Positions 9,686-21,051 of a stretch of 64,000 bases of DNA are shown here, piece after piece. Positions within the stretch are counted from its first letter, which is position 1; each line of letters starts with the position of its first letter. Origin of the DNA: Sporodiniella umbellata. Lineage: Eukaryota; Mucoromycota; Mucoromycetes; Mucorales; Rhizopodaceae. Under the pieces are notes generated by a model. It was given only the letters and a program-made list of their open reading frames with translations. It was not told where the DNA came from and ran no database searches. The stretch spans positions 77,501-141,500 of the forward strand of contig JAIXMR010000011.1 of NCBI GenBank assembly GCA_025677835.1. The letters run 5' to 3'. A program made the translations under genes and the position numbers.

Positions 9686-12600
9686 ATGTCCTCATCGACC
9701 CTTTCCCATCTCAACATTAGCGACCATTGGCTTCATATGAAAAAGAATCATGATTTAAAAGTAAAAAACGACAGTCCAGGATACGTCAAAACCAGCCAAG
9801 ATCCAGCTCCGCTTTGGAACGATACAAAACGAATGAGCGTTCAGAAAAGAAGACAGAGCACCGCTACAGAATACAGCCAATTGGCGGATAAGTTTCGCAA
9901 TAATTTGGCCAAAGGAAAAGAGCAAGAATTAGCTAAGCTCACGAAAACCCAAGCATTACCGCCAGCAGGCAAGGGACTGAAAGCCGATGTGCTACGTTCG
10001 CAACGCAAATCGATTGCGGCCGTCAGCCAAGACGGTCTTCCGACCAAGACAGAGTGGCTGTCCAAACGAAAATCGCTTGCCCCACCGGTCGTGTCGCCGA
10101 AAGCCGATTGGGCGCTGAAACGCAAATCGTTTGCGGTGCATCCCAAACCGGCCAAGGGGCGTGTGTCGCCCAAAGCCGAGCCATTACCCAAACGCAAATC
10201 TGCCGTACCGCAAGAGATCCGTAGCGGGCAGCCTAGCCAACGTAAATCGATGGTATCTGCAGTGAGTGTGTGCCGACGACCATCGACCGTGTCTCTCTCA
10301 CCCCCGATTCGCCAGGACTCACCCCGCCGGACGCTGACGGCGACCGCCTCCCCTACGCCGTCCGAGAAAGGGTTACAACGCAAATCGTGGCTGTCCGCCT
10401 CGCCCAGCCCTAGCGATCGAGGCGTCCGCAAAACGCCAGGGTCCACACCGGACAAAGGCGGGCTGCTGTCCAAACGTCGCTCGTTGGCACCGTCGGCGGA
10501 CAACGTCCAGCCCAGACCGCAAGCGTCGTATTCACGCCCATCAGTCCTGTGTGAATCGCCCAAGAGCCTTGGACGAAAATCCAGCGTGCCTTCTGACGCG
10601 CTCCTCCAGAAACGAAAGTCGGTAGCGGAAGGGGTCCCTAAACGTAAATCGCATGTGCCACGCGAACGGACGGTCTCGAACCCAGCGGACTCGCCACGAC
10701 GCCATTCGGTGGCGGTCTCGAGTGAAGAGAAACAACGACGGGCGGTGACGAGCCGTAACAGCAACGCGTCCGAAAAGAAGGGATTGCTACAACGACGTAT
10801 GTCAAGAACCGAGAATCTCAAGGAAGGTCTGCCTACCTCGCCACATATGGCAGAAAAGGTAAGCCAACGACGCAAGAGTATTTCGACGCGCGATACGGTT
10901 CCTGAGCGAAAACCACGTCAACGGCGTACGGTAAATGGTTCTTGTTTCTCTCTATTCGCATCGATCCCCACTGACCGTTTTAGGATAGACCTTACCAAGC
11001 CATCTAACCCACGTCCCACGCGCGGTGGCAGCGTCCGTTCAACTACCACCGATGAAGGTCGAACCCTTAGCGCTCCAACTTCCCAAACAACAGCGCAGCA
11101 CACGTCTGAACGCGGCGCACAAGAATACACCGCACTCACCTTCCTCTTCTTCCAGTGGCGAACAGGGGCGTAAGGCGGATCGATCGTTGAAACGCTCGAG
11201 TTATCCTGTGATGCCGACACTCCAGCCAGTGACACCGCCACTGAAACCACCGGTGGCAGAGAGTAGTGAATCGACCGAAGTATTGGGTAAGGGCAAAAGA
11301 CAAGGTGTGAGGCAGACCACTGACAGGTGGATGTAGGTCGCCATCCGCGTATGGTGACGCTCTTTGAGAAATTGGAGGCGCTTGTGGCGGAACATACGGT
11401 GGAAGAACCCAAACAGCGACGTAGCCGACCTCAGGGCATCAAGGATGCGTTAAGTTTATGGGACAAGGAAATGGAGCAAGTGTTGAGTCCATTCACGATG
11501 GGCAAGCGACCGGAGGCGGTACTACGGAGCGGTGAAGGCAGCCGTTTGAGCGTGTACGAGCAGAGTGAGATCTGTGAGTATGCGGCCATCTACTTTACAG
11601 GTACAGCACAAGCCAAGAAGCATGAGGCGATGCGGGACGAGCCAAAGCTCAACTACGGCTACGACGACGAGCAAGGCAACTACAAGACGGTGATGGGGGA
11701 TCACCTTGGGTATCGTTACGAAGTACTGGAAGAGCTGGGGCAGGGGTCGTTTGGGCAGGTGGTAAAATGCCTAGACCATAAGCTGAACAGCCTTGTGGCG
11801 GTTAAGCTGATCCGGAACAAGAAACGAGTGTATGCACAGGCCAAGACGGAAGTCAAGATTCTGAGTGATCTCGTAGCGTGGGACCCTGAAGATACACATC
11901 ATAACGTAAAGATGACGGATCATTTTGTGTTCCGGCAACATCTCTGTATTGTATGCGAGTGCCTGTCGATGAACCTATACGAGTTTATCAAAGTCAACCA
12001 TTTCCAGGGCTTTCATCTACCGTTGATCAAAAGGTAAGTGATGGGAGGCAAGTGGAACAGGCTCACTGACCAAGCCAGATTTACGATGCAGCTGTTACGG
12101 TCGTTGTCCTTACTGGCTGAGCATGGATGGATTCACTGCGATCTAAAACCAGAGGTAAAAGAAAGGGGCCTTCGAGCGCCGGCCTAACCTCCCCTATCCT
12201 AGAACATTCTACTCAAACATCCAAACAAGAGTACGATCAAGGTCATTGACTTTGGCAGCAGTTGCCCAGAAAACGAACGGGTGTATACCTACATCCAAAG
12301 CCGCTTCTACCGCGCACCCGAGATCATCTTTGGGCTGGCGTATACCAAAGCGATCGATATGTGGAGTATCGGATGCATCCTAGCGGAACTCTACACCGGC
12401 GTCCCGCTCTTCCCGGGCAAAAACGAACAGGACCAGTTGTGTTGCATGATGGAAGTCTTGGGCGTACCTGATCTGGCCATGATTGAATCGAGCGAGCGAC
12501 GTCATCTCTTCTTTGGTAAGCCCCCCCCCCTCCCTAACACTTACTTGCTGACATCTTTAGATCGACGCGGTGAGCCCAGAACAGGCCACAACAAACGACG

Positions 12601-12751
12601 CCGTCCCGGAGGAAAATCTCTGAGCCAAGCGCTTCGTTGCCATGACACTCTCTTTCTCGACTTTATCCGCCATTGTCTTTGCTGGAATCCACATCAACGC
12701 CTTACCCCTCAGAAAGCCCTCCAACATGATTGGATCTTACAGAAAAGCTAG
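9686..12751 (+). CDS. class II DYRK / Pom1-like protein kinase with basic Ser repeats
   Basis: Six exons: 9686-10930, 10989-11286, 11337-12033, 12079-12154, 12203-12515 and 12561-12751 (939 residues, all phases agree). Residues about 105-415 carry at least 13 short repeats of the form K/Q-R-K/R-S. A DYRK homology (NAPA/DH) region follows, with LSVYEQSEICEYAAIYFTG and NYGYDDEQGNYKTVMGDH. The kinase domain (about 640-937) shows GQGSFGQVVK, AVKLIRNKKR, the DYRK-type HCDLKPEN, DFGSS, the activation-loop YIQSRFYRAPE and the C-lobe GKSLSQALRC. The second Tyr of the Y-x-Y loop, autophosphorylated in DYRKs, is present. Family roles are polarity and cell-size control (Pom1). The repeats look like sites for basophilic kinases or membrane/microtubule binding; this is inference. 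Intron 1 ends at a duplicated acceptor, TTTAGGATAG; only the second AG keeps the frame open. Confidence 0.92.
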
Positions 12752-12904
12752 AAAAGCTTTGCCATATACCTTTTGTACTCTCAAAAAAAAAAAAAAAAAA
12801 AAAAAAATCTTTGATGTCATTTCTATTCGCTGCGGCATTTTAAATCTTTTTCTTTTTCCTTAGCCATGCGTTTGAATGCTTTTATTTTCGCTATTAATTT
12901 TTTT

Positions 12905-12916
<12 letters not shown>

Positions 12917-12936
<20 letters not shown>

Positions 12937-12951
12937 AATTATTATTATTAT
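12917..12951. repeat. (ATT)n microsatellite
   Basis: About eleven ATT-type units, with one interruption, downstream of the DYRK gene. Confidence 0.85.
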
Positions 12952-13174
12952 TTTATTTTTCGTTTTTAAACTATTTTTATGGATTTTTCCTTTTTTTTTT
13001 TTTTTTTTTTAACCGGAACGCATCTTATTGGTGTAAGTTTTATTTATTTTTACTCTTTTTTTTTTTTTTGGGGGGACGCACAGACAATAAATCACGGGAA
13101 CCTCGAGTAACACACAATGGTTTTTCTTTGCTTTTACCTTTTCCGCTTTTCCCGATCCTTTTTTTTTTTTATAT

Positions 13175-13175
<1 letters not shown>

Positions 13176-13210
<35 letters not shown>
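13176..13210. repeat. (GA)n microsatellite
   Basis: A run of about 17 GA units upstream of the Zn2Cys6 gene. Confidence 0.88.
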
Positions 13211-13212
<2 letters not shown>

Positions 13213-13392
13213 CCCCCTTGTAATCATTTGCCCTGAAAGGAGAGAGAAAAAAAAAAAAAAAAAAAAAAAACGCAGCCACTTGGAACTTATTTAAGGAGCC
13301 GGTTTATTTTTCTCTCTCTTTTTATTTTTTGAATTTTTTCTTTTTTTCCTTTTTTTTTTTTTTTCTTTTCTTTTTCTCTCTTCCCGTCGTAA

Positions 13393-14298
13393 ATGCCACC
13401 TTCCAAAATCACCGAGGGCGATAGTTTGATCAGAGAGTGCGAGCCGTGCAAACGACGAAAAAGAAGCTGTAACGGGCAGAAGCCATGTGTAGGCTGTATG
13501 GAGGGAGGGCTAGAGTGTGTGTATAGTGTTGTATCCGAGCATCCTAGAGGCGTGTTTGGTACAAACGCCGCACGTCGATTGAGTTCCGGCTCAGCTTGCG
13601 AAACGTGCCGACGACGAAAGACAAAGTGCGACGGGGGTAATCCGTGTGGGTTTTGTGCCAGCAGCGGGGTGGACTGCATTAACGGGTCGATCGAGCGAAA
13701 GAAGCGGGCCAACGTCACTGGCGGCGAGAATGAAGCGATGGAGCGTATCGAGGACCGGCTGAGAAGGATCGAACGACTGATGACTGCCTTCACACCAAGT
13801 CCGCTATCAAAGAACTGTACGACGCAAACCTATTACCGAAAGATGTCCTCGCCGTTACTCTCGGCCCAGAAACAGGCAAGGCCCCCTCGCCACCACTCCA
13901 TACACGGCACTTCCTCTACCGAACCCAAACGTAACCCTTGTCTTGCCCATTCTTTCTTGTTTTCTCACCCGTTCTCTTAGATTCCCCGCCGCTCTCGCCC
14001 AGACAAAACATGTTTCTCTCGCCCTCTTCCTCTTCCAGCACAGCCACCAGCACCACCCCGTCACCGCATATGCAATCCTCCCTTTCTACACCCACATCCT
14101 CCAACACAGCATCATGGCATCACTCCACGCCTATCCCAAGCCTGATGGGTAAACATCCTTTCTCTCCACTTATCTTCTACTTACCCCTCCCTTCTCTTTA
14201 TAGATCAACTCTCAAAACTTACCTTTGTCTCTACGATGGACTACAATGCAGTGCAGTATCCCATCTACCCAATCCCATCGCCCTCCTCTAAACCTTAA
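13393..14298 (+). CDS. protein with two tandem Zn2Cys6 clusters (probable transcription factor)
   Basis: Three exons, 13393-13930, 13981-14148 and 14204-14298 (266 residues). Two complete fungal binuclear zinc clusters are present: C16-x2-C19-x6-C26-x5-C32-x2-C35-x6-C42 and C69-x2-C72-x6-C79-x5-C85-x2-C88-x6-C95. Both have the usual basic stretch after the second Cys (KRRKRS and RRRKTK). A short amphipathic helix (about 112-130, EAMERIEDRLRRIERLM) could be the dimerising coiled coil. The rest is S/T/P-rich and ends in a short Tyr/Pro segment. No fungal_trans middle domain is visible, so the protein is short for the class. Expected role: nuclear DNA binding. Two adjacent clusters are unusual, because most family members have one. 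Target genes cannot be inferred. Confidence 0.85.
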
Positions 14299-14411
14299 TC
14301 CTCCCTATATCCCCCTCCCCCTTTTTTTTTTGTTTTTTTTTTTTGGTTTTGGGTCTTCTCCTTTTTCTTATATATACAATAAACGGATGTAAACAAAACA
14401 ACTTTTTTTAA

Positions 14412-15360
14412 TTAAAACAGTTTGCTCCAGATCACCAATACAATCAGTGCTACCAATACTAGGATGATTGCTGCCGTAATCAATTTGTTGGTAGCCATCC
14501 TACATACACACACCCTCTTTCAGTTCTCATCTCTTTTTCTCTTATTGCTTACCGTCTTGCCATTCCCTTTAACGTCTTGCTTGCCTTGTCAATGTGAGAA
14601 TCCGCTTCCGCAAGCTATAAAGACCGTCAGATTCAGTTGGGGGGGGGTGTCTTTTTACTTACCGTATCCCGGGCTCGTACCAGCGTCTCACGTTGACCTT
14701 TCAGCGTACTTAGAATGTTGATGCCGATCCCTTCCGTCTCCAGTGCCAGCCGGTGGCTATCTTCCAAACGACGGCTCGATTGCCCTAGCCGGTCTGTGCC
14801 ACTCAACAACCGCTGGCGTTGGTCCAAAGTCGATGCATCGTAATCGCTCTGAAGATCATCACCGCTTCCAATGCCGCCCAAAAGTTCTTCTCGGTCAGTA
14901 CTCTTGGGTACAATCGCTGTCGTCCGTCTCTGTTCCGCCTGTCAGTGCTTTTTTTTTTTTTTTTTTTTTTTGGTTTTTGGATTGCCTCTTACCAGATCTC
15001 GCTTCAGCTTCTCCGCCTCTGACTTGTATAGCCTCAACTTGGCTTGCAAACGCGTACGTGACGGCGTCGGGATGTTTAAAATCTCCATTTCCATCTGTCC
15101 CAGCTAATAGAAAACGTCAGTACAGTTTTCTTTTACTTTTTGACTTACAATCTCTTCGCTTTCATCCAGTTCTCTTTCAACCGCTCGCATCGTCGCCTTT
15201 CTTTCTTCTGCTCTCACAAACCCCTCAATAACTCTCTCCCTATACTCTCTTACACCCTACCTCCTTTTTGCTGAGGAATACATCGTTCGATCTTTTCCTT
15301 CACTGAATCACTCAGCTGGTTGAACTCTTGCTCGTAATTACTAAACAATTCACTCCCCAT
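14412..15360 (-). CDS. VTI1: Vti1-type SNARE
   Basis: Six exons on the minus strand: 15261-15360, 15149-15207, 14993-15103, 14663-14938, 14553-14614 and 14412-14499 (231 residues, consistent phases). The N-terminal part fits the Vti1 three-helix domain: SNYEQEFNQLSDSVKEKI, then GEERKATMRAVERELDESEE, then IPTPSRTRLQAKLRLYKSE. The SNARE motif follows (about 140-205), with DRLGQSSRRLEDSHRLALET, a Q-type central layer and GINILSTLKGQRETL. It ends in a tail-anchor membrane helix, ITAAIILVLVALIVLVIW, near the C-terminus. Vti1 is a Qb-SNARE in Golgi-to-endosome and vacuole fusion. The gene converges on the Zn2Cys6 gene with 113 bp between stop codons. Confidence 0.9.
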
Positions 15361-15551
15361 CTTTGAATGCAACAAGAAAAATAAAAGAAATGGGGAATTC
15401 CCTCTTGTTTTTTTTTTTTTTTTTCCTTTTTTTTCCTTTTCTCTTTCTCCGATAGCTCACGTGTCAACCTCTTTTTTTTTTTTTTTTTTTTTTTTTGCCT
15501 TTTTTTTTTTTTTTTTTTTTTTTTCTTCTTTTTTATATATTCAATTTCAAA

Positions 15552-17955
15552 ATGTCTGTGGATGCTGTGCAGGTCCAAAGCTTGTTTCTTGTTTTTATAA
15601 GGAATAAAAAGAGATTAACACAAACCCCTCTTTGCTTTTTTTCAACTCTTTTTTTGTTTTTTTGTTTTTTTTTTTTTTGGGAAAGGGAATTCAACTTTCT
15701 CTAGATTGACAGTGCAAAGGAATTAGAACACGAGTTTACACAGATGCTTGTCTGTTTTCGTGACAAAGAAACCGAACTGAATTGGGAATCCAGAGAAAAG
15801 GCCTTGGGTCGACTTCGAGGTCTCCTTCGAGGTAATGCGCCGGAAGTCTATTTGGAAAGTCTTGTTCAAGGTCTCCGACAGATGACGGATGGGATTGTGA
15901 AAGCAGTAAGCAGTCGTTTCTCAGTATCTTTGTTGATGTAGGCTTAGGTAGAGAGTTTACGAACTCAGTTAGCGATCAAGGCACTTTCGTTGGTGGCCGA
16001 TATCGCTCAATATATAGGAAAACATCTGGACAGTTACATGTTGGATCAACTGTTGCTGTGCTTGATGCGCTGTGCGGGCGTGACCAAAAAGATGGTTTCC
16101 TCCGCCTCGTTTCAGACCACGCACACCTTTTTGAAACACGCCCTGTTCTATCCGAAATTCGTTCCAATGCTTACCCTAGCCATGGCTGAAAAGAACGTTC
16201 AGGTCAGGCTCTTTACCGTACACTACGCCAGGACACTTCTCCACACTTACGCTCCTCGCGATGCCGTCAGGGCCGTCATGGATCGAAGTCACGCCACGGA
16301 CGGGATCGAAGCCATCCTGCTCAAGGGTCTCAACGATCCTTCACCCGGTGTAAAGGAAGTCAGTCGAGAGGCTTTTTGGATCTTTTGTGAGCATTGGCAG
16401 CTACGAGGCGAGAGGTAAGTTCCCCTCCCCCTCTTTGTCGGTCTTTGACCTTGTCTTTTCTAGCGTGCTGAAACAGCTACCGGCGGTGGTACAGAAACAG
16501 CTGGAGAAATCCAAACATCCGCTCAAAAAACCCGATCCCCCCTCGCGTTCCACCGAGAAAAAAGGCTCGCCCACACGAAAAACACGCGTGCCTCTCACAA
16601 AGAAAAAGTCCGTCATGGGCCTCAATAAACCCAAGTCTCTTTGGCGTCTGTTGATCAGTGACGATCTCAATACGCGTGCGGAAGGATTCACTGGACTGGC
16701 CAACCTACTCGACCGTCCCTACACCCCTCATCCCGAGCCAGTCTCGCTTGAGAACGGCGACCGTCCGGTAGAGCCTGAAGCGCTCAAGGCGTTGCTGTTG
16801 CAGTCCCTTCAAGCACCAGCCATGGCCAACCTGATGGCTACCGAAACGGTAGTGACCGGTGTCTGTCTCAAGCTATTGACGCTGGAAGAATACTTGCCTG
16901 GCCTGATCCTCGCTCAGAACCACACCGCCCTGGCCCTGGCCCAACCCTTTCTTGTCCAGGCCCACCCTGAGCTTATCCCCACCTTGCTCCATCAGGTCGT
17001 GCTCTATAGCCGTCTGCCCTCCCTACCTCAAGCCTATCCAGACCATCGACCGAAACTCACCCACGCCTTTCTCATCTGGCTCAACGCCTTGGTCGATCAT
17101 CCCTGGTTTAAATCCGACCGCCATCTCAGTCACGCCTTGACACTTCTCTTACCTCTCGTCTCCATCGCCCACACCCTCTGGCAACCCGACCTCTATCGGC
17201 TCCTCCAACAACTTCGCCTACTTCAACCCACCCTCTTGGATACCGCCGTCAGCCAGGATCCCTCGCTCTGTCGCGCCCTCGGCATCTCCCCAGCCGTCGT
17301 GGTGGTGGTCGATGAACCGCCCGAGACCTGCCGTCCGGTTCGGGTGCCAGTCAGCATCGCTTCCTCGCCCCAAAGCAGTCCTGCATTGGGCCCCACCCGC
17401 CAGTCAACCCCCACGCTCTCCGTCAGCGAGCCCGACCCGCACCACTACCCCAGCCCGGACCACGTCGATTTCTTTCGGCCGGCCAAAGTCCATGCCCCCT
17501 GCGCGGTCTTTCAAGCCAACCGGCGTACACCACCTCAGACAGGATTGTCTGTGCGCAAAGACAAGGCGGTGTTACTGTACGCCTTAATCGATCAGCTCAA
17601 GGCCAAAGAACAGATCCATCCCACATTTCATAAACTCACCCGGCTCTTGAGGGATACGCCCATCCGACGTCGATGGGATCAAGGCGGGAGTGAAGAGACC
17701 GGAAGTGACACCTGGGCAGGTGCATTGGCTGATGGTGGGAACTTTGTAGAACTCGTCCAGACTTTATTACCCTACCTCCAGTCCCCTATCGAACCCTGGA
17801 CTTTGCCCGCACTCGAATGCACCTGTCAAATGGCTATCGCTCAATCCGGTCTACTCAAGTTTTTTGAAAGAAAATCAAATCGTTACGGCAGCACGTTAGA
17901 ATCACAACTGATCGAACGTCTTTTAGAACTAAGGTCTCATACTCAACCTTCCGTA

Positions 17956-18000
<45 letters not shown>

Positions 18001-18583
18001 CCCTTGGAAAATAACCTTTCCCTCTCTCTCCCCCCCCCTTTTTTTTTTTCAAGATCTCCATGGCGGCTGAAGATGCATTGGAAGCCGTCCTGAACGCGCT
18101 TTCCACACCCACTGCATTCGAAGTAGTGATGGCTTTCATTATCTATCGTTCCATTCTTCAGCCTTATCAAGACCCAATGCTTCTCCAAAGCAAATACCAT
18201 CCTTTGGGCTCTGCATTTATTTATGCAGCCAAGTTGGTAAAAGAATTGAACGATCTATTCTATATCGAAGAATGGTTAAACAAGGGTGCAGTCAATTCCT
18301 TTTTTAAAGTAAGAAATCGCAAACACACATCTTTTTTTCACTCTGATTTTTTTTTTTTTTTTTTCCCTCCTAAAAATAGGGCATCAACAGTACTTTGATC
18401 TATGTTAGAAAAGCTTGTGTGGAAGCCATCGTGGCCTTTCATGGGGTGATGAAAGACGATATCTATCTCTGCTTGACCGATTTAAGGGACGACCAATCTA
18501 ATCTGGTCAGGCACTATGCAGCCAAATCCTTAAAAAAGAAAGCCAGCGCTCGAAATATGAGAGAAACACACCCGTTTCTATAA
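15552..18583 (+). CDS. CLASP / Stu1-family TOG-domain microtubule protein
   Basis: Six exons: 15552-15572, 15705-15905, 15948-16414, 16464-17952, 18054-18308 and 18380-18583 (878 residues). The N-terminal third matches the CLASP_N TOG array: DKETELNWESREKALGRLRG, KALSLVADIAQYIGKHLDSY, CLMRCAGVTKKMVSSASFQT, and the helix pair ending EVSREAFWIFCEHW. A basic Ser/Pro linker follows (KKPDPPSRSTEKKGSPTRKT), then a helical middle. The last exons give a second TOG-like segment, ending YVRKACVEAIVAFHGVMKDD. CLASPs stabilise and rescue microtubules. The first exon is only seven codons and its donor (GTCCAA) is weak, so the start is less certain; an internal ATG at 15744 is the alternative. Intron 4 carries an uninterrupted run of 42 T. 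Confidence 0.88.
17959..18000 (+). repeat. T42 homopolymer inside an intron
   Basis: Forty-two consecutive T bases sit directly after the donor GTAAGC of CLASP intron 4. The intron is only 101 nt long in total. Length is probably variable between isolates and error-prone in sequencing. Confidence 0.9.
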
Positions 18584-18933
18584 TACATAAAAACCCTATA
18601 CCCTCAAACAAACGATTGGTCCGTTTATAAAATGTATGCACACAGACGTTGCGTGTTTGTTTTTTTTTTTTTTTTTTTTTTTTTTGGGGCTTACAAATAT
18701 TTATGTCAAAAAGAGAGCTATTTCTTCCATTCATGAAATCGAGTAGGACAGTGTAGCCCTTTTGTTGGTTATAAAAGGTTAAATACACTTTTTGTGTAAA
18801 GAAAAGAAAGAAACGCCTTTCTCGGCATAGAAAAAAAGAACCTTTTTTTTTTTTTTTTTTCAGAGATATCAAACTTGAGTGGCAAGAAAGTTTAATAAGA
18901 CTTTTTATGGAATTTTTTATTTTTTTATTTTTC

Positions 18934-18966
<33 letters not shown>

Positions 18967-19299
18967 CTTATTATTATTGTTTATTTAGGCTTGTTCCGGC
19001 TAGGACAGAATCTTGTTCAGAGTGAAAAAAAAGGGGAAGAATTTAGAGCCAAACGATAACAAAAAGCTTTTTTTCAATTCAGGTCTTTTTGGCCCAAACA
19101 AATGTGCGACGCTCATGGGACAGAGCACGGATAAAAGAGAAAAAGAAACAGAAAAAAAAACAAACAAAAACAAAAACAAATCTTTATTTAGGTGTCACAC
19201 ACACACACACACACACTAGCAAAAGCCTTAAAGAACTGTTTACATGACGACACGAGTGCTTTAATTAAAAAAAATAAAATAAACAAAAACAGAGACCGC

Positions 19300-19337
<38 letters not shown>

Positions 19338-19491
19338 TTTATTTATTTAATAAATCTTTCTTTCTTATCCGTGCTCTATCTTTTGACATATTTTTACACT
19401 TGTACACACACACACACACACACACACCTATCTATCTATCTATTCATACAGAAAAAAAAAGACAGCCAAAGTAAAGAAAAAGAATCAAATT
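18584..19491. other. spacer of poly-T, ATT and CA repeats
   Basis: About 0.9 kb between CLASP and the TEA-domain gene. It is built largely from T runs (about 18660-18685, 18844-18860 and 19303-19334), an ATT-type repeat (18942-18977) and CA repeats. No supported gene. The last 50 bases should hold the leader of the TEA gene. Confidence 0.6.
19404..19445. repeat. compound (CA)n-(CTAT)n microsatellite
   Basis: About twelve CA units followed by about four CTAT units, 50 bp upstream of the TEA-domain gene start. A second CA repeat lies at 19196-19216. Confidence 0.88.
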
Positions 19492-20925
19492 ATGCTCGCC
19501 TGTCCCCAGAATCTTTTTTTCCGTAACGATGTTCCATTGGAAAACAAACAACCAATCAAAGCCAACCACTTGCCATCCAATACAACATGCAGCTTTAGAG
19601 AAAGAGAAGAACAAGTGTGGCCTTTGGATGTAGAAGAAGCGTTTACAGAAGGTAAACCAACATAGTAACCATCATAACAAAAGCTTATACCGATTGAATA
19701 GCGCTTGAAACGATCCCTAAATTGGGCCGAAGGAAGATCCTAGTGAACGGCAAACCATGTGGAAGAAATGAACTGATTTCTGATTTTATCTATCAAAAAA
19801 CAGGCAAAGTCCGTACTCGAAAACAAGTCTCTTCGCATATTCAAGTACTCAAGAATACACGTAAAAACGATTTTCATTGTAAGTCACTCCTCCCTATAAA
19901 AATAATCGAGTGATCTAACGAGACCGATAGTTATGCGACTGTTGACAGATTCTATCGAAACACCCGAAGATATGTTACCCACGCCCTATGAGCCCTGCGA
20001 AAAGCAACCGCCTGTGTTCCCTAGCCATTTTAACTCGAGAGAATCCTTTTCTTCAGATGATTCCTCTACTTACTCTTACTATTCCGAAGAATACCTACTG
20101 GACAACCTTCAACGAAAAGGGCTATCAACCGAAACCCTCTTCAAAGAGCTCTGTGATCCACTCCAGACGGTCTATGCTGGCGATCTGGTCCCATTTGACC
20201 CCTTGTTAAGCACAGACCCTTTGTTTGATCCGCTGGCTATCATGCACCAGCCGACGGATATGATACTCGAACAAGACATGCTCTCGGTCCCTTTCTTTAG
20301 CGATACCCCTTTCTGGCCAAGCTATCTATGCCTCTACCTCGAATACACCCTGCCGTACGATCCCTGCAACATGCTGACCTATAACCTGGCCCAGATGCCT
20401 CATTGTTTTCCAGACTCCTTAACCACCCTCAGCCTGGACAAGACCCTCCGAAAGAAATGCCCGCCTCTGGCCTCGCTCACGCTGGATCCCAACAGCGTAC
20501 TCCTAGCCAAGGTCAACCTAGACCTGAGTCTGGAAGTAGCCGAGTTTAGTTTCAACAATACTTCTTTTTTTGAAACAAGCAGCCGAAAGACAATCGAGTG
20601 CACCACCACCATCTACTCTTTTGGTAACGTTGTGCTCGAATCCAAAGAGTCACAGCAGTCTCTGTGGCTCAACAAAGGAAAATACATGTACAACTTTGTG
20701 TTTGTCAACCAGTTCTTTGATGCTTTTGTCAAAGGCCTTCTATCCTTGCAGTCTTGGGAAGAAGTCGATATTGCCATCAGCAATCTCTGTATCGTTCAGA
20801 CTTTTGAAGACCTTGAAACCAAGATCACCTGCCCTGATCAATCCAAACCTTCCCTGCTGATGGTCTATGAATTTGAAAGGGGTCATGCCACTATCGATGT
20901 AGCTCGTTTGGAGATCAACCCTTAA
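19492..20925 (+). CDS. TEA/ATTS-domain transcription factor (TEAD/Tec1/AbaA family)
   Basis: Three exons, 19492-19651, 19702-19878 and 19931-20925 (443 residues). The TEA DNA-binding domain occupies about residues 40-105 and is close to canonical: [37 protein letters not shown], and the DNA-recognition helix [15 protein letters not shown]. The remainder starts acidic and Ser-rich. It ends in a region (about 255-443) resembling the YAP-binding half of animal TEADs. Similarities include a [20 protein letters not shown] segment (TEAD: YM-NFI-KL), SNLCIVQTF (TEAD: ENFTILQVV) and a C-terminal [10 protein letters not shown] strand (TEAD: VFEVS-ERG). Fungal relatives AbaA and Tec1 control conidiation and filamentation. 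The start is the first ATG, after a purine-rich leader. The TEA domain call is strong; the C-terminal similarity is by eye. Confidence 0.93.
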
Positions 20926-20944
20926 ACACACACATACACACACA

Positions 20945-20945
<1 letters not shown>

Positions 20946-20979
<34 letters not shown>

Positions 20980-20987
20980 TATATATA

Positions 20988-21051
<64 letters not shown>

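Larger units (their letters stand above)
12752..13392. other. spacer rich in homopolymers and short repeats
   Basis: This contains an A run at about 12783-12806, T runs at 12900-12916 and about 12991-13010, a TTA-type repeat, a (GA)n repeat and an A26 run near 13245-13270. No gene was seen. The CT-rich block before 13393 probably forms the leader of the Zn2Cys6 gene. Confidence 0.6.

Noticed and set aside
9841..10875. Long open frame of 344 codons on the minus strand inside the DYRK gene.
   Set aside because: It mirrors the repeated basic/Ser codons of the kinase N-terminus, has no family motif and overlaps a well-supported exon.
15312..15578. Poly-Lys frame on the minus strand.
   Set aside because: Produced by T/CT-rich leader DNA of the Vti1 and CLASP genes; same origin as the many Phe- or Lys-only frames in the window.
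15573..15704. Starting CLASP at the internal ATG at 15744 instead of the seven-codon first exon.
   Set aside because: The residues before this Met (from 15705) continue the family helix in frame, so an upstream exon is more likely, though its GTCCAA donor is weak.
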